Origin: Treponema phagedenis
GTDB lineage: Bacteria > Spirochaetota > Spirochaetia > Treponematales > Treponemataceae
DNA: 64,000 nt
Direction: 5' to 3'
Assembly (NCBI RefSeq): GCF_008153345.1
Contig: NZ_CP042818.1
Location: 1,488,001 to 1,552,000, forward strand
This document shows, one piece after another, positions 43,150 through 52,051 of the stretch. Every line of letters starts with the position of its first letter. Position 1 is the first letter of the stretch. The translations under genes were made by a program, and so were the position numbers. The notes beneath the pieces are model-generated. The model did no database searches, was not told the origin of the DNA, and saw nothing but the letters and a program-made list of their open reading frames with translations.

Positions 43150-43803
43150 TTAGTTTAAGTCAACATAAATTCCCTCACAGATATATACGATTGCTTCACA
43201 AATATCAACAATATGATCACACAAACGTTCTACGGAATTTGATGTGGAAAGAAGTCTGCTGTACATATCCGATCGTGCAGAGTCGGTGGTCATGAGCAGT
43301 ATAATGTTTTTTAAAAAAAGTTTATAGCGCCTGTCAATCTCATCATCTCTTTTTGCAATTTTGTAAGCTGCTTCAACATCATCTTTTAAAAACGCATTTA
43401 AAGCGTCTTTAAGCATTTGAATGCCGTCAAGGATAATAGCTTCCAGTTCAACCAAGGAATGCGGACAGTTGTTTTCCGCAAGTCTTTTTGCTTCTTTTGC
43501 AATATGAACAGTGTAATCACCGATGCGCTCTAAACTTGTGCATATTTTAAATATGGAAACAAGCTCCCGTAGATTTTGTGCAACAGGTTGCCGTGTTGCC
43601 ATAAACTTTATGGTAGTATCATTTATTTCAATTTGCAGTTTGTCTATTTCATCGTCTTTTGCAATAACAGAGTCTGCCAGCTTTGTGTCCAATGTTTGAA
43701 AAGCCTGCAATGCGTTTTCAAGGTTTTCAATTACCGTTATGCCCATTCGCTCTATCTCGTGTAAAATTGCCGTATATTCCTGTTTATAAATATTTGCCGT
43801 CAT
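43150..43803 (-). CDS. phoU: Phosphate signalling protein PhoU
   Basis: A 217-aa all-helical cytoplasmic protein that couples the Pst transporter to PhoR and keeps the kinase off when phosphate is plentiful. The two three-helix repeats with metal-binding acidic motifs are visible: DSVIAKDDEIDKLQIEI in the first half and AYKIAKRDDEIDRRY in the second, plus ERIGDYTVHIAKEA and CDHIVDICEAIVYI. It follows pstB after a 95-bp gap, preceded by GGGAGA before the ATG. Confidence 0.92.
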   Translation of the reverse strand: MTANIYKQEYTAILHEIERMGITVIENLENALQAFQTLDTKLADSVIAKDDEIDKLQIEINDTTIKFMATRQPVAQNLRELVSIFKICTSLERIGDYTVHIAKEAKRLAENNCPHSLVELEAIILDGIQMLKDALNAFLKDDVEAAYKIAKRDDEIDRRYKLFLKNIILLMTTDSARSDMYSRLLSTSNSVERLCDHIVDICEAIVYICEGIYVDLN

Positions 43804-43898
43804 ATCTTCTCCCGTATTTTTACTGTATTTTTTAAAGCAGCATTTTACATAAACAAACCTGAGTTCGGTTGCTTATATTTTGATGCCTGTAAATTATC

Positions 43899-44663
43899 TT
43901 ATCCGAATTGTCCCGAAATATATTTTTCGGTTTTTTTATTTTTCGGTTGTATAAAAAGTTCTTTTGTCGGACTGTATTCTATCAATTCTCCAAGCAGAAA
44001 AAATCCGGTCATATCCGATGCCCGTCCCGCCTGTGCCATGTTATGCGTAACGATAACAATAGTCAATCGTTTTTTTAATTCCTGAATTAGCTCTTCAATT
44101 TTTGCAGTTGAAAGCGGATCAAGGGCGCTGGTAGGCTCATCCATTAAAATAACATCGGGATTAACCGCCAGTACGCGCGCAATGCAAAGCCGCTGCTGCT
44201 GTCCGCCGGAAAGCGCGGTTGCCGGACTTTTTAAGCGATCTTTCACCTCATCAAAAAGAGCTGCTTTTTTCAAGCTTTCTTCAACTAATACATCAAGGTC
44301 TTTTTTCTTTTTAATGCCGTGTATTCTCGGGCCGTATGCAATATTATCGTATATGCTCATCGGAAAAGGATTCGGTTTTTGAAATACCATCCCGACATTT
44401 TTTCTTAAGGTAATTGTTTCTATATTTCCCGAATAAATATCTTCTCCGTTGTAAAAGATATTCCCTTCGATTTTAACCCCGTCAACAAGATCGTTCATTC
44501 GGTTTAATGTCCGCAAAAAACTTGACTTGCCACAACCCGATGGCCCGATAAGTGCCGTAATGGTATTCGGTTTTATTTCGATTGTGATATTTTTTAAGGC
44601 ATGGGTGTCCCCATACCAAAGATTTAAATTCTGCGAATAAATTTTACTAGTTTGTATGTTCAT
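43899..44663 (-). CDS. pstB: Phosphate ABC transporter ATP-binding protein PstB
   Basis: ATPase subunit of the PstSCAB phosphate importer, 254 aa. Walker A is GPSGCGKSS (about 40-48), the Q-loop is in [21 protein letters not shown], the signature is LSGGQQQRL, and Walker B is [14 protein letters not shown] longer frame opens at 44690 overlapping pstA, but AGGAG eight bases before the ATG at 44663 and the usual PstB N-terminus favour the shorter start. Confidence 0.94.
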   Translation of the reverse strand: MNIQTSKIYSQNLNLWYGDTHALKNITIEIKPNTITALIGPSGCGKSSFLRTLNRMNDLVDGVKIEGNIFYNGEDIYSGNIETITLRKNVGMVFQKPNPFPMSIYDNIAYGPRIHGIKKKKDLDVLVEESLKKAALFDEVKDRLKSPATALSGGQQQRLCIARVLAVNPDVILMDEPTSALDPLSTAKIEELIQELKKRLTIVIVTHNMAQAGRASDMTGFFLLGELIEYSPTKELFIQPKNKKTEKYISGQFG

Positions 44664-44682
44664 AGTATCCACTCCTAAAAAC

Positions 44683-46155
44683 TTATCCATAAACGGCCGG
44701 TCTCATTTTAGCAATAAGTTTTTTTGAAACAAAGTTAAAAATTAAAATAAACAGTATCAACACCGTTGCCGAGGCAAATGATTTATTAATGTCTATTCCT
44801 TCGGCAAATAATAAGTAAATATGCGTTGAAAGACTTCGTGCCGATGAAAATAAACTTGTTACCAGTTTATAATCCGAGCCCATGGTAAAAAGCAGGGCGG
44901 CTGTTTCGCCCATTGCGCGTCCCATTCCTAAAACCATACCGGTGATAATTCCGGGAACCGCTGCGGGTAAAATAATAAATCGTATTGTTTCGATTCTTGT
45001 TGCCCCCAGTCCAACAGAGGATTCAATTAAACTATGCGGTACCGCAAGAATAGCTTCTTCCGAAGTTCTGATAATGGTCGGCAGTATCATCAAGCTTAAG
45101 GTCAACGCTCCCGATAAGAGTCCGAAGCCTAAACCTAAAAAATTGACAAATAAAACCGAACCGAACAAACCGAAAATGATTGAAGGGATTCCCGCAAGGG
45201 TTTCTATTCCAAATCGGATAACTGAAATCAACTTTTTTTTGCGGGCAAACTGTGTTAAATAAACAGCTGCTCCGACTCCAAGCGGTAAAGAAATAAAAAG
45301 CGTTAACGCTAATACAAAAAATGTATTTACAATAATACCTGAAATACCGCCGCTTTTTCCGGATGAGCGGGTAGGTTGTATAAGGTACTCAAAAGTTAAA
45401 TTTAATCCGCTTTTTATCTGTGTAAAATAAATAAGCGTTTTTCCGTTTTTGATTGCTTTTACTGTTTGCATAACTTCAAAGCGGGAATCGCTTAGCAAAT
45501 CTTTTTCTTTTTCAACTTCATACTCGGTTACAAGAGATTGGTTTTTCGAGTACCCGGAATCTTTTACAGTAAGCGAGTATCGGCGTAAATTAAGCGTTTT
45601 AATTTTTTCGCTGAGTTCCGGAAAGCGGATGCGAAAATCATCAAAGCTTTGTTTTCTGATAACGGATACGGCGCCGACGGTATCGGCAGTACGTTTAAAG
45701 GCTGCCTCTTCATTTTCCGCAATCTGTGTAAGCACGCCGATTGCCTCATCATTCTTCTGATCAAAAAGAAACAGGTATAGTTTTTGCAAATCGGTTTTAT
45801 CCAAAAGAGGCAGGACAGGAATCACGTCATGAATAGATCCGTCAAGCTTTTCCCAGTCAATATAAAAGTCTTCGTATAATCCGTTTAACTGTTCCCAATT
45901 CAATTCGTTTATGCGCTGCGCTTTATTTACGATAATTACAAAACCGTCTGGAGCGGCTTCGCTTTTGCGTAAATATTTTGAGCGTTCAATATCGGAATAC
46001 CGAAAACCTTTTAACAAAATAAAAAAGAGGATCAAGCCTAAAATAAAAATAGTTAAATAGGCAAAAAAATGAATAGCCCCAAAGGCAAGTTTTTCATGCT
46101 GCAAATTTCGTTGTGCTATTTTTTTCTCATCGGGGATTCTTTCAGGTATGCTCAT
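44683..46155 (-). CDS. pstA: Phosphate ABC transporter permease PstA with long periplasmic insert
   Basis: A 490-aa inner-membrane permease, about 200 residues longer than a standard PstA. A first membrane helix (about 30-50) is followed by a predicted periplasmic region of about 210 residues. The usual five-helix permease core comes after, with the EAA loop around [33 protein letters not shown]. The insert contains [35 protein letters not shown], which resembles the phosphate-binding-protein segment seen in the PstS of this operon (VVVNAKGSGVTNISLENLAKIYHGDIKNWKEVGG). It follows pstC by 9 bp. Confidence 0.9.
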   Translation of the reverse strand: MSIPERIPDEKKIAQRNLQHEKLAFGAIHFFAYLTIFILGLILFFILLKGFRYSDIERSKYLRKSEAAPDGFVIIVNKAQRINELNWEQLNGLYEDFYIDWEKLDGSIHDVIPVLPLLDKTDLQKLYLFLFDQKNDEAIGVLTQIAENEEAAFKRTADTVGAVSVIRKQSFDDFRIRFPELSEKIKTLNLRRYSLTVKDSGYSKNQSLVTEYEVEKEKDLLSDSRFEVMQTVKAIKNGKTLIYFTQIKSGLNLTFEYLIQPTRSSGKSGGISGIIVNTFFVLALTLFISLPLGVGAAVYLTQFARKKKLISVIRFGIETLAGIPSIIFGLFGSVLFVNFLGLGFGLLSGALTLSLMILPTIIRTSEEAILAVPHSLIESSVGLGATRIETIRFIILPAAVPGIITGMVLGMGRAMGETAALLFTMGSDYKLVTSLFSSARSLSTHIYLLFAEGIDINKSFASATVLILFILIFNFVSKKLIAKMRPAVYG

Positions 46156-46164
46156 AGGGTTTCC

Positions 46165-47034
46165 TTATTTCATTTCCATCGATTTTTTTAAAATAATTTG
46201 GACGGTTAAATTTAACAGTACAATAAAAATAAAGAGCACAATGCCAGTGGTGAAAAGAGAAGTTAAATGATCGCCGGTTGCGTAACTCATATCGGTGATA
46301 ATATTCATTGTAAGCGTGCGCACCATTCCGTTTAACTGTGTGGGCATAATCGGCGCATTTCCGCCTACCATTAAAACCGCCATAGTTTCGCCCATCGCTC
46401 GTCCCATCGCCAGCACTACTCCCGCAATAATGCCTTTATTCGCAGCAGGCATTAAAACGGATTTTAGTGTTTGCCATCGTGTTGCTCCGAGCGCAAGGGA
46501 ATTTTCTTTCAGCAAAGGATTTACCGAGCGCAAAGATATTTCCGTTACATTGATAATAGTGGGCAAAATCATAATAGCCAAAACAGCGGATGCGCTTGCA
46601 ATATTGAATCCCGATCCTCCGAATAAAAATCTGCTCACCCTTGTAATAAGCGCGATTCCGAAAAGTCCGTAAACAACCGAAGGCACTCCGGCTAAAAGCT
46701 CTACGGCGGAGCGGACAATGCGGCCGTTTTTTTCTCCGCTCAGTTCTGCAAGGTAGGCGCCTGCTGCAAGCCCAATCGGCACGGCAATCAAAAGCGATAA
46801 GCCTGTTACATAAAAAGAGCCGATAATAAACGAGAGTATTCCGTACGATGGATTTTCCGCAGTCGGTTCCCACGTGCTTGAAAACAAAAAGTCGGCGACC
46901 CGAACCGTTTTAAACAGCGGCAGTCCTCGGTAAAATAAAAATAAACTGATAAACAAAACTGCCGCTATCGATAGTAAGGCGGAGGCAAATAATGCCCCCC
47001 TTACTATTTTTTCAAAAATAGTTTTTCTATTCAT
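46165..47034 (-). CDS. pstC: Phosphate ABC transporter permease PstC
   Basis: A 289-aa inner-membrane permease that pairs with PstA to form the phosphate channel. Six membrane helices are predicted. The cytoplasmic EAA loop is visible as EISLRSVNPLLKENSLALGATRWQTLKSVLMPAA, followed by [20 protein letters not shown], the conserved PstC/PstA segment carrying charged residues needed for transport. Its length is normal, unlike the enlarged PstA. It begins 12 bp after pstS. Confidence 0.93.
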   Translation of the reverse strand: MNRKTIFEKIVRGALFASALLSIAAVLFISLFLFYRGLPLFKTVRVADFLFSSTWEPTAENPSYGILSFIIGSFYVTGLSLLIAVPIGLAAGAYLAELSGEKNGRIVRSAVELLAGVPSVVYGLFGIALITRVSRFLFGGSGFNIASASAVLAIMILPTIINVTEISLRSVNPLLKENSLALGATRWQTLKSVLMPAANKGIIAGVVLAMGRAMGETMAVLMVGGNAPIMPTQLNGMVRTLTMNIITDMSYATGDHLTSLFTTGIVLFIFIVLLNLTVQIILKKSMEMK

Positions 47035-47046
47035 TGAGTTTTCAGC

Positions 47047-47886
47047 TTATTTTGCAAGCGGAATATAGCCGGTAGACTTAACCACCGCCTGTCCCTTCGG
47101 TGAAAGCACATAGTCAATAAACTTTTGCTCAAAAGAATCCGCCTTTGTGTCGGGCTTTTTAATTAAGTACAGATATCGGGAAAGAGGATATTTTTTTGCA
47201 ATGACATTTTTTACGGTGGGCTCAACTCCGTCAATCGAAAGTTCTTTTCCGCCCGCCTTTTGCAGTTCTTCCGCATAAGACATTCCTGCATAGCCGATAG
47301 CGCCGGGTGTTGCAAGTACTTTTGCGACAACCTCACCGTTTTCTTTTGCAACAATAGCCTCTTTTAAATATGCCGGAGCTTTACCGAAAAATGGCTGACA
47401 AACCAATTCCCAAAAAGCCGCATAGGTTCCCGAAGACTCATCGCGGTTTACAACAAGGATAGGGAGGTCTTCTCCGCCAACCTCTTTCCAGTTTTTTATA
47501 TCGCCGTGATAAATCTTTGCAAGGTTTTCCAAGCTGATGTTTGTAACGCCTGAACCTTTTGCATTTACTACAACCGATAAGCCGTCAATGGCTATCGGAA
47601 CGCTGATCATGCCCTTCAATTTTTCTGCGGAAAACTCGGAAGAAGAACCCGCCAAACTGATTTCTCCGCTTATTAAAGACTTTAAGCCGGCACTTGAACC
47701 GATTGCCTCATAGGAAACGGTAATATTCGGCTGTTCTTTTTGCACAACTTCGATGAGCTTGTACATGATCGGTGAAACAGTGGTAGATCCGCCGAAGGTG
47801 TAAACCTTCTTTTCCTGCCCGCCGAACCCGAAACAAACCGACACGGCAATAAAGCTGAAAGCCAAAAGAGCTAAAATTTTTTTCAT
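47047..47886 (-). CDS. pstS: Phosphate-binding protein PstS
   Basis: Periplasmic phosphate receptor of the importer, 279 aa. An N-terminal signal sequence (ILALLAFSFIAVSVCFG) is present; the Cys may make it a lipoprotein, but the lipobox is poor. Phosphate-binding loops appear as GGSTTVSPIMYK, AIGSSAGLKSLISGEISLAGSSSE and VNRDESSGTYAAFWEL. The frame is open further upstream to 47934, but GGAGG seven bases before the ATG at 47886 and the signal peptide fix this start. It leads the operon pstS-C-A-B-phoU-phoB-phoR, with PhoB-box-like repeats about 60-90 bp upstream. Confidence 0.93.
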   Translation of the reverse strand: MKKILALLAFSFIAVSVCFGFGGQEKKVYTFGGSTTVSPIMYKLIEVVQKEQPNITVSYEAIGSSAGLKSLISGEISLAGSSSEFSAEKLKGMISVPIAIDGLSVVVNAKGSGVTNISLENLAKIYHGDIKNWKEVGGEDLPILVVNRDESSGTYAAFWELVCQPFFGKAPAYLKEAIVAKENGEVVAKVLATPGAIGYAGMSYAEELQKAGGKELSIDGVEPTVKNVIAKKYPLSRYLYLIKKPDTKADSFEQKFIDYVLSPKGQAVVKSTGYIPLAK

Positions 47887-47934
47887 ACAAACCTCCATTC
47901 GTTGTATTATTTCTGGATGAAATGTACAAAACAA

Positions 47935-47974
47935 ATATTAGGGCTCTATAAATAAAATGTTAAAATTCGGTTAA
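47935..47974 (-). promoter_or_regulatory. PhoB/PhoP-box-like direct repeats and -10 upstream of pstS
   Basis: On the minus strand, TTAACC (47969-47974), TTAACA (47958-47963) and TTTATA (47947-47952) are spaced exactly 11 bp apart. This is the one-helical-turn spacing of Pho-box repeats. TAATAT (47935-47940) could be the -10. No separate -35 is evident, as expected for an activator-dependent Pho promoter. Confidence 0.5.
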
Positions 47975-48151
47975 TTTTTAAGATTGCTTTGCAGCGGGTG
48001 ATAGGTTTTATTTGCGGTAATACTATTGAAGAAAAAGGAAAGGGGTTGCCGTGAGAAAATCGGATGCACGGTAATCCCCTTTGAGTTAACAAAAAATAAT
48101 CTTCGATATCCTAAATTTTATATATTAAAAAGTCAAGATTATTATGTTTTG

Positions 48152-48739
48152 TTAGTATGGTTCTACAACGTTTCCGTATGCATCAAGATAGTATATTGGA
48201 ATTGTACATATACTGTTCTTATGATCTCTTTTTTCCGTACGGATAGTTTGTTCTACCGGACTATAGTAATAGGCTTTGTCCAGCATTTCTCCGTCGGACA
48301 ACCAGAATTTTTTATCGGTAAACTCTGCCATTTTATTTGCTTCATCTCTTGAAGGAAGCCAGCCCCCCTTGGATTCAGCGTATTTTGCTGCAGTATTCAT
48401 GTTTGTGTAGACGTGAGAAGAGAACTCCGATAGCAGGTATAAAGTATTTTCTTTTCCCATACCCATATTAGTTGACATTTTGCTTGCACTTAACACTTTG
48501 CTTCTATCGTTTGTCCACGGCATAGGGTCAGACGCTCTTCCCATAGCTAAGAATTTCCATGAATCACCGCTCTTGTTTTCCCAAACAATGGTTTTTCCTT
48601 TTACCGTGTCTCCAACATGCAACTCTTTGCTGGGAACAGGTTTGTCATTATCGGGAGCAGACGAGGTAAACAAAAAACAACTTTGTACACTCAACATCAC
48701 CAAGGTCAGTAAAGGTAAAAAAAACAATTTCTTTTTCAT
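48152..48739 (-). CDS. Lipoprotein with Lcl/DUF1566-like domain
   Basis: A 195-aa predicted lipoprotein. The signal peptide (LFFLPLLTLVMLSVQS) ends at lipidated Cys21. A second upstream ATG at 48745 directly abuts the GGAG ribosome site, so the ATG at 48739 with six-base spacing is chosen. The mature part has VKGKTIVWENKSGDSWKFLAMG and AAKYAESKGGWLPSRDEANKMAEF, then KFWLSDGEMLDKAYYYSP. This layout recalls secreted Lcl/FGE-like folds that carry a WLPSRDE-type motif. Exact function unknown; probably surface-exposed or periplasmic. Confidence 0.7.
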   Translation of the reverse strand: MKKKLFFLPLLTLVMLSVQSCFLFTSSAPDNDKPVPSKELHVGDTVKGKTIVWENKSGDSWKFLAMGRASDPMPWTNDRSKVLSASKMSTNMGMGKENTLYLLSEFSSHVYTNMNTAAKYAESKGGWLPSRDEANKMAEFTDKKFWLSDGEMLDKAYYYSPVEQTIRTEKRDHKNSICTIPIYYLDAYGNVVEPY

Positions 48740-48988
48740 ATTCATCTCCAGTTTTACGAAATTAAAATATTTAGGATACTAATCTAAATTTGAATATATA
48801 CCATGCATTTCTGAAAAACAATTTATTTCCGTGATTTATGCAATAAAACTCTTAAAAAGAACCGTTTTTTCAAAATTAACAAAAAAGTAGTTACAGCTTC
48901 TAAAAACTAATAATTTTTTTAGAAAACTTGTTTTTTCGCCAAAAGCGTAGTACGCTGTTTTTATATTTTCTAACCTTGAGGAGGGAAC

Positions 48989-50285
48989 ATGAAAAAAAAT
49001 ATTTTAATTCTATTTTTTTGCCGCATTTTTAACACTTTCGTTAACTGCTGCAGAGATTTATGTCAGTAAGGGAACCGGCAAGAACGGAAATGCCGGAACA
49101 AAAACAGAACCGCTAAAAAATCTGCAAAAAGCTTTGGATAAGGCGCGAGCCGGAGATAAAATCTATGTAGCCGAAGGTAATTATTGCGGAATGCGCGATG
49201 TAGGGTTTCTTGAAATGAAGGAACCGGTCGAAATTTACGGCGGATATTCAAAGGATTTTTCCACACGAAACGTTTTAAAATACCACTCAACGGTTATTCC
49301 GCCGAATGCAGCAACTCCCACATCATCCAGCAAACCCCTTTTGGGAATATTGTTGGACGGGAAAAAAGGAACAGCGATTATTGACGGTATAATTTTTGAC
49401 AAGGGCGAATCCAATGCCTATCATCCGCGAGACGGAAAACCTAAGGGGGTTGATACCGGCTATTTAACGTTGCCGCCGCAAGAAGGAGATAAACCGAATA
49501 AAACTTCCAGCAACCAAATTTTGTATGGTATTGTCGGCGATAAACTTGTTGTGCAAAACTGTGTGTTTAACAATAGTGCCTGGTATGCGATACAGCTTGG
49601 AATTGCCCCCGGCGGTGCCGTAAAAGTACTTAATAATGTATTTACCTCAAGTGCGCTTGCCGCAACCGAAATTTACGGCAGAGGGCGTGGAAATGACAGT
49701 ACGCTTGAGGTGGCATACAATACGATCCTGTTTAACTGGACGCGTACAAAAAGTTACGAAGATATGGGATATGGTGTACGATGTATGACCAAATGCAATA
49801 CAAACATTCATCATAATATTATCGGCTGTTCCTATTTGGGCGGAATTGACCGAACCAGAATTGATTCCTCGGCAACAGCGGAAAAGATGAGAGAAATTAA
49901 AGTAGATCATAACCGCTTTTTCTTAAACAAACAGGGAGACATGACTCTTCCTTCGGGCGGCGGAAAATTTGAACGTGTAAAAGCGGCAGATTTTGAAGAT
50001 TTGGATTTGGCTTCGGCTACCGATAATGAAGAGTTACAGAATGTGCAGGGATTAAAAAATGCAATCAATAAGGCATACCTTGAGGGCTTTATCTCTCTTG
50101 CATTCAGTGAAAAAACAGACTATGATCCGGATTCATCGGTAAACCAATTCCGGTCGGCGATGGGTATGAACACAGTAGGAAAAATTTCTACAAAGGTTTC
50201 AATGTTTGCAAACAGGTATCCGCTTGAAGATTCGATAAAACTCTTCGGCGCTGTATCAGGATTTGGCGCTCAATCTATAAAATAA
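48989..50285 (+). CDS. Beta-helix-like secreted protein, signal peptide out of frame
   Basis: The body (frame open from about 49030, first start-type codon TTG at 49134) resembles right-handed beta-helix proteins: EIYVSKGTGKNGNAGTKTEPLKNLQKAL, AGDKIYVAEGNYCG, VEIYGGYSKDFSTRN and N-rich turns such as YNTILFNW and HHNIIGCSYLGGID. A perfect ribosome site (GAGGAGG) precedes an ATG at 48989 that opens a signal peptide (MKKNILILFF), but this runs into a stop after 26 codons. Deleting one T from the T7 run at about 49013-49019 joins it to AAFLTLSLTAAEIYVSKG, a proper signal peptide. The start region also has an A8 run. Either a slippage switch, a broken gene or a sequence error. Function probably surface or polysaccharide binding. 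Confidence 0.7.
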
Positions 50286-50296
50286 ACACTGCTTTC

Positions 50297-50340
50297 ATAC
50301 ACTCTTTCAAAACAAAATAGTTTTGGAAGAGTGTATTTTC
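50297..50340 (+). terminator. Intrinsic terminator after the beta-helix gene
   Basis: Arms ATACACTCTTTCAAAAC (50297-50313) and GTTTTGGAAGAGTGTAT (50320-50336), with one G-T pair, form a 17-bp stem with loop AAAATA followed by TTTTC. It lies 11 bp past the stop. Confidence 0.8.
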
Positions 50341-50844
50341 TTTAAGCATGCAAAAACGCCGGATATCTGCACAACGCTCTCCGGAGATTTTTGGTAGATG
50401 CCCTAAAGAACGAAAATAGAGATGGATTGCAAGTAATCGAATGCTATCCCTTTCTTTTAGACATAATTTATAAAATTGCTACTTGCATTTTTTTATACAA
50501 TTACTTAAAATATATCTATGATAAGGCGAAAATAGATGTTTTATATCTAAATATGTCTTGAGAGGGGAGATTTCTATTGTATGGATAGACCGATTTATCT
50601 AAGTGATTTCTCAACATGTTTTTTTAGGCTTATAAATAGCAGACTCAGTCTGTTATGTTTGGCACAGTTGTTGCCACACACACACACAGTACCTCGTCAT
50701 TTAAAAATAGCTTTACGCTCGAAAAAACTCAACGGACAAAAATAAGTATTTCTCAAATAAAAAAAGCTGTAAAAAGCCGGTTTTCTTTCATCTTTTTTTT
50801 TATAACGCAGCTATTTGGCGCACCTGGCATGGTAGAGTATAAGT
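50341..50844. other. Intergenic stretch before the WYL regulator
   Basis: No supported gene. It holds a short CA dinucleotide run (near 50677-50690) and AT-rich DNA. The start of the regulator gene has no strong ribosome site. A TTGGCG-N17-TATAAG pair ends at the ATG itself, too close to serve this start. Confidence 0.45.
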
Positions 50845-51789
50845 ATGGATAAAAAAGAAGGAAGACTGCGGTTTTGGCGAATATTGCAGCTGGACGAAGT
50901 AATACGCACAAAAAAATATCCTACACTCAAAACATTGGTTCAAGTGCTTGGCGTGAGTGCGCGAACAGTACAACGCGATATAGAATTTCTGCGGGACATG
51001 TATAATGCCCCGATCGAATACGACCACACGAGGCGCGGATATTTTTACACGGAAAATACCTTTTTTTTAAAAAGCGTTTTTTTAAATGAGGAAGAATTTT
51101 TTTCTGTTGCAATTTTTGAAAAACTTTTGCGTCAATACCGCAATACGCCGATTGAAAAACTTTTACAAGATGTATTTGAAAAAATACTTTCGATAATGCC
51201 GGATAAAGCTGTCTGTCTTGACACTTGTTGGCTTGATAATTCCGTTACCTTTATTGCAGATCCCGCTCCGAATATTAACAATCAAACTTTTTCTTCAGTA
51301 TTTAAAGCGGTTAAGGTGGGTATGCCTATAGGTTTTTTATACCGCAGCTTAAAAACCGATTCTTACGAAAAGCGAAAAATAAATCCATATCATATTATTT
51401 GCCAAAGAGGAGTTTGGTACGTTATAGGCTTTTGTCATACCAAAAATGATTTGCGCATTTTTTCCTTTAGCCGAATAAAAGATTTGCACCTTTTTGAAAA
51501 CGAAAAGTTTGAAGTGCCTGCTGATTTTAATCCCGAAAAATACATTGACAAAAACATCGGCGTGTGGCTGACCAAGCGCGAACCCTTTACCGTGCGGCTT
51601 TTATTTTCGAGCGAGGTTGGCGTATTTGCCGAAGAGCGGATGTGGAGCAAGGATCAAAAACTGAAAGTACACGATGATAAAACAGTTGAAGTAAGTTTTA
51701 AAACTACCCAACTTGAAGAAATAAAACGCTTTGTCTTAGGGCAGGGGGCAAACCGTGCAAGTACTGGAGCCGCAGGAATTACTCGATGA
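50845..51789 (+). CDS. WYL-domain transcriptional regulator, C-terminal frameshift
   Basis: A 314-aa DNA-binding regulator. The N-terminal helix-turn-helix is about residues 8-60 (TLKTLVQVLGVSARTVQRDIEFLRD). The WYL domain has KINPYHIICQRGVWYVIGFCHTKNDLRIFSFSRI near 172-210, and a WCX-like C-terminal part follows. The last residues are abnormal: after EIKRFVLGQGAN the normal end (VQVLEPQELLDEVRSELEKM) is encoded one frame over. It would finish at 51844 if one C near 51752-51756 were removed. WYL regulators such as CapW and BrxR often control anti-phage loci, and this one lies directly before the TerB/dynamin operon. Whether the altered tail still folds is unknown. Confidence 0.85.
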   Translation: MDKKEGRLRFWRILQLDEVIRTKKYPTLKTLVQVLGVSARTVQRDIEFLRDMYNAPIEYDHTRRGYFYTENTFFLKSVFLNEEEFFSVAIFEKLLRQYRNTPIEKLLQDVFEKILSIMPDKAVCLDTCWLDNSVTFIADPAPNINNQTFSSVFKAVKVGMPIGFLYRSLKTDSYEKRKINPYHIICQRGVWYVIGFCHTKNDLRIFSFSRIKDLHLFENEKFEVPADFNPEKYIDKNIGVWLTKREPFTVRLLFSSEVGVFAEERMWSKDQKLKVHDDKTVEVSFKTTQLEEIKRFVLGQGANRASTGAAGITR

Positions 51790-51947
51790 AGTAAGGTCTG
51801 AGCTTGAGAAAATGAGGCGGGTGTATGGAGACGCCGGCTGTTAAATAGTAATCAAGGCGTACGCGGAGATAAACTTTAATTTTTGCAAGTGTAAGAAAGC
51901 TTGCATGTGTAGAGAAAAATGAATTGTGGAAGTATATAGATTGAGGC

Positions 51948-52027
51948 GGTAACCTTGCAGAAACAAAGATGCGTTTTTGCAAGATAATCGATAAAAGATT
52001 TAAAGGTAACTAGTAACTGAGGTTACC
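51948..52027 (+). promoter_or_regulatory. Inverted-repeat operator cluster before the TerB-dynamin operon
   Basis: An 11-bp inverted repeat, CTTGCAGAAAC (51954-51964) and GTTTTTGCAAG (51973-51983), has one mismatch and an 8-bp gap. It is flanked by GGTAACC (51948-51954) and GGTTACC (52021-52027), themselves complementary, with GGTAACTAGTAACT between. The position 25-100 bp before the first operon gene suits a repressor site, plausibly for the WYL protein. No clear promoter hexamers were identified. Confidence 0.5.
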
Positions 52028-52051
52028 AAATATTGTTATAAGGAGTTTTAT

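Noticed and set aside
50821-50843. TTGGCG-N17-TATAAG as promoter of the WYL gene
   Set aside because: Its -10 box touches the start codon, so transcription would begin inside the gene.
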